Shown: piece after piece, positions 62,712 to 64,000 of the stretch
Numbering within the stretch: the stretch's first letter is position 1
Layout of the letters: the number at the start of each line of letters is the position of its first letter
Source of the DNA: Rhineura floridana
Taxonomy: Eukaryota > Chordata > Lepidosauria > Squamata > Rhineuridae
Reading direction: 5' to 3'
Length of the DNA: 64,000 nt
NCBI RefSeq assembly: GCF_030035675.1
Contig: NC_084500.1
Span: 6,278,720-6,342,719, forward strand
The notes under the pieces: generated by a model
What the model saw: the letters and a program-made list of their open reading frames with translations, nothing else
The model's database searches: none
What the model was told of the DNA's origin: nothing
Program-made: the position numbers and the translations under genes

Positions 62712-62870
62712 CAGTGCTGCAGCTCAGTCATTGGGCACTTTTATAGAGTTGTAGGCCTTTCCGTGCAGGCACGACGCCCGGGTGAGGCTGAGAAGGGCCC
62801 CTACTTGGAACCCGGATCAGCCCCTGCCAAACCGAGTAGGCAACACTGAGCTAGAAGGTTTGACTTAGAA
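62712..62870 (+). mobile_element. tRNA-headed SINE, degraded
   Basis: gcagtgctgcagctcagtca, cgtgcaggcacgacgcccgg, ggcaacactgagctagaagg. Confidence 0.5.
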
Positions 62871-63133
62871 GCATCCTCTGACTTACCAGTGCATGATCAA
62901 ATTTAAAAGTACTGATGTAATAGGCAGGGATGTCGGCGGCGGCGAACGGTTCAGAAATCTGCGCGACAATCCCACATTCGTCTAGGTGGGGAGAGAAAGA
63001 GGAACGTTATTGCAACCCCAGGCCAGTCAACGCTAGTAACAACTAGGATTTAAAAATGGAATGAAGTTTGTAACCATGAAAATGAATTGAATTTCTTTTT
63101 TTTTTAAAAAAGCAACAAACTTTGCACACCCCT

Positions 63134-63357
63134 ACAGTGTGGCCTAGTGGTTAGAGTGTTGGACTACAACCTGGGAGACCAGGGTTCGAATCCCCACACA
63201 TCCATGAAGCTCCCTGGGTGACCTTGGGCCAGTCGCTGCCTCTCAGCCTCAGAGGAAGGCAGTGGTAAACCCCCTCTGGATACTGCTTGCCATGAAAACC
63301 CTCTTCATAGGGTCGCCGTAAGTCAGAATCGACTTGAAGGCCGTCCATTTCCATTTT
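63134..63357 (+). mobile_element. Sauria-type SINE, near full length
   Basis: tRNA-like head with ccagggttcgaatccccaca, middle agcctcagaggaaggcagtg, tail agggtcgccgtaagtcagaa shared with Bov-B. Confidence 0.85.
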
Positions 63358-63539
63358 TATCGTTAGTCAGAACAAAGAGAAGCGATCTGGCTAGACCATG
63401 CTTCAGACCTGAACGGCCTCCTGGCTGCTCTCCAGGAAACCCTCCAAAGGGCTGGTTCTGACCTCAAAACGGCTTAGGCAGATACGTTAATAGCGGACGC
63501 AGCTGGTCCTTTACTTGTGCTGTGGACCCAACCTCACCT

Positions 63540-63745
63540 GTTTTTGCATGCAGAAGGTGCCAAGTTCAATCTCCAGGATCTTTGGTTAAAAAGGGCTTGC
63601 AGGTACTGCGAAGTCCTGCCTCAACCAGAGAGCTGCGCCCACGGTTGAGCCAGCAGGGCAATTAGGAAGCTGCCTTATGTATTTCTTATTTATTTATTAG
63701 ATTTCTATCCTGCCCTTCCTCCCAGTAGGAGCCCAGGGCGGCAGT
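63540..63745. mobile_element. tRNA-headed SINE (+) then a short L2-like LINE tail (-)
   Basis: gcatgcagaaggtgccaagt to ctgccttatgt, then tttattagatttctatcctg and cctcccagtaggagccca. Confidence 0.55.
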
Positions 63746-63774
63746 TATTATAGAAGGCCAGACTATATCACTAT

Positions 63775-64000
63775 TGTCGCATCCGTACCAGACATTTGAA
63801 GCACTATGATACCACTTTAACAGTCATGGCTTCCCCCAAAGAGTCCTGGGAACTGTCGTTTCTGAAGGGTGCTGAGAGTTATTAGGAGACCCCCTATTCC
63901 CCTCACAGAGCAACCATTCCCAGAGTGGTTTGACAATCCTTCTTCCCAGGGAACTCATGAAACTGTAGCTCTGTGAGGGGAATCTCGGCACCCTAACAAA
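63775..64000. repeat. fold-back repeat, cut by the window end
   Basis: gtcctgggaactgtcgtttc, gagttattaggagaccccct and tgtagctctgtgagggg. Confidence 0.7.

Noticed and set aside
63134-63190. tRNA gene
   Set aside because: tRNA-like head of a Sauria-type SINE with a Bov-B-like tail; the other tRNA-like heads are also SINEs.

Overview
The window is vertebrate nuclear DNA, most likely from a lizard or other squamate. Two multi-exon genes sit on the + strand in a background of Bov-B LINE 3' ends, Sauria-type SINEs with a Bov-B-like tail, CR1 and L2-like LINEs, tRNA-headed SINEs and several MITE families. That repeat mix is typical of squamates. No bacterial-style genes, rRNA, true tRNA or CRISPR array was seen.

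Gene 1 (413-25301) is NCF1, the p47phox organiser of the phagocyte NADPH oxidase. All 11 coding exons can be placed with GT-AG junctions and consistent phases, giving 389 residues (human 390). A PU.1-type GGAA element lies about 120 bp upstream of the ATG. Gene 2 (34635-55846) is RCC1L (WBSCR16), a mitochondrial RCC1-repeat protein. It also has 11 coding exons, and the frame closes only when intron 8 uses a GC-AG pair. Its first exon lies in a CpG-rich block with ETS and YY1 motifs and encodes an N-terminus much longer than the human one. NCF1 and RCC1L both map to the Williams-syndrome region of human 7q11.23, so the linkage looks ancestral.

Layout: 1-412, NCF1 promoter side with an old CR1 scrap; 413-25301, NCF1, whose introns are full of repeats; 25302-34400, intergenic repeats including a purine-rich tandem array and a TIR element; 34400-34634, RCC1L promoter; 34635-55846, RCC1L; 55847 to about 56790, probable 3' UTR; about 56800-64000, intergenic, with MIR, CR1, a cluster of tRNA-headed SINEs and a Sauria SINE, and no recognisable gene.

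The most striking object is in NCF1 intron 3 (8487-14736). It is a DIRS-order (tyrosine-recombinase) retrotransposon fossil on the - strand whose ends form split direct repeats (A1-internal-B1-A2-spacer-B2). The repeat pairs (202 and 443 bp) are identical by eye, although the reverse-transcriptase region between them is clearly decayed. An 85-bp minisatellite and about 1.65 kb of unexplained DNA lie inside it.
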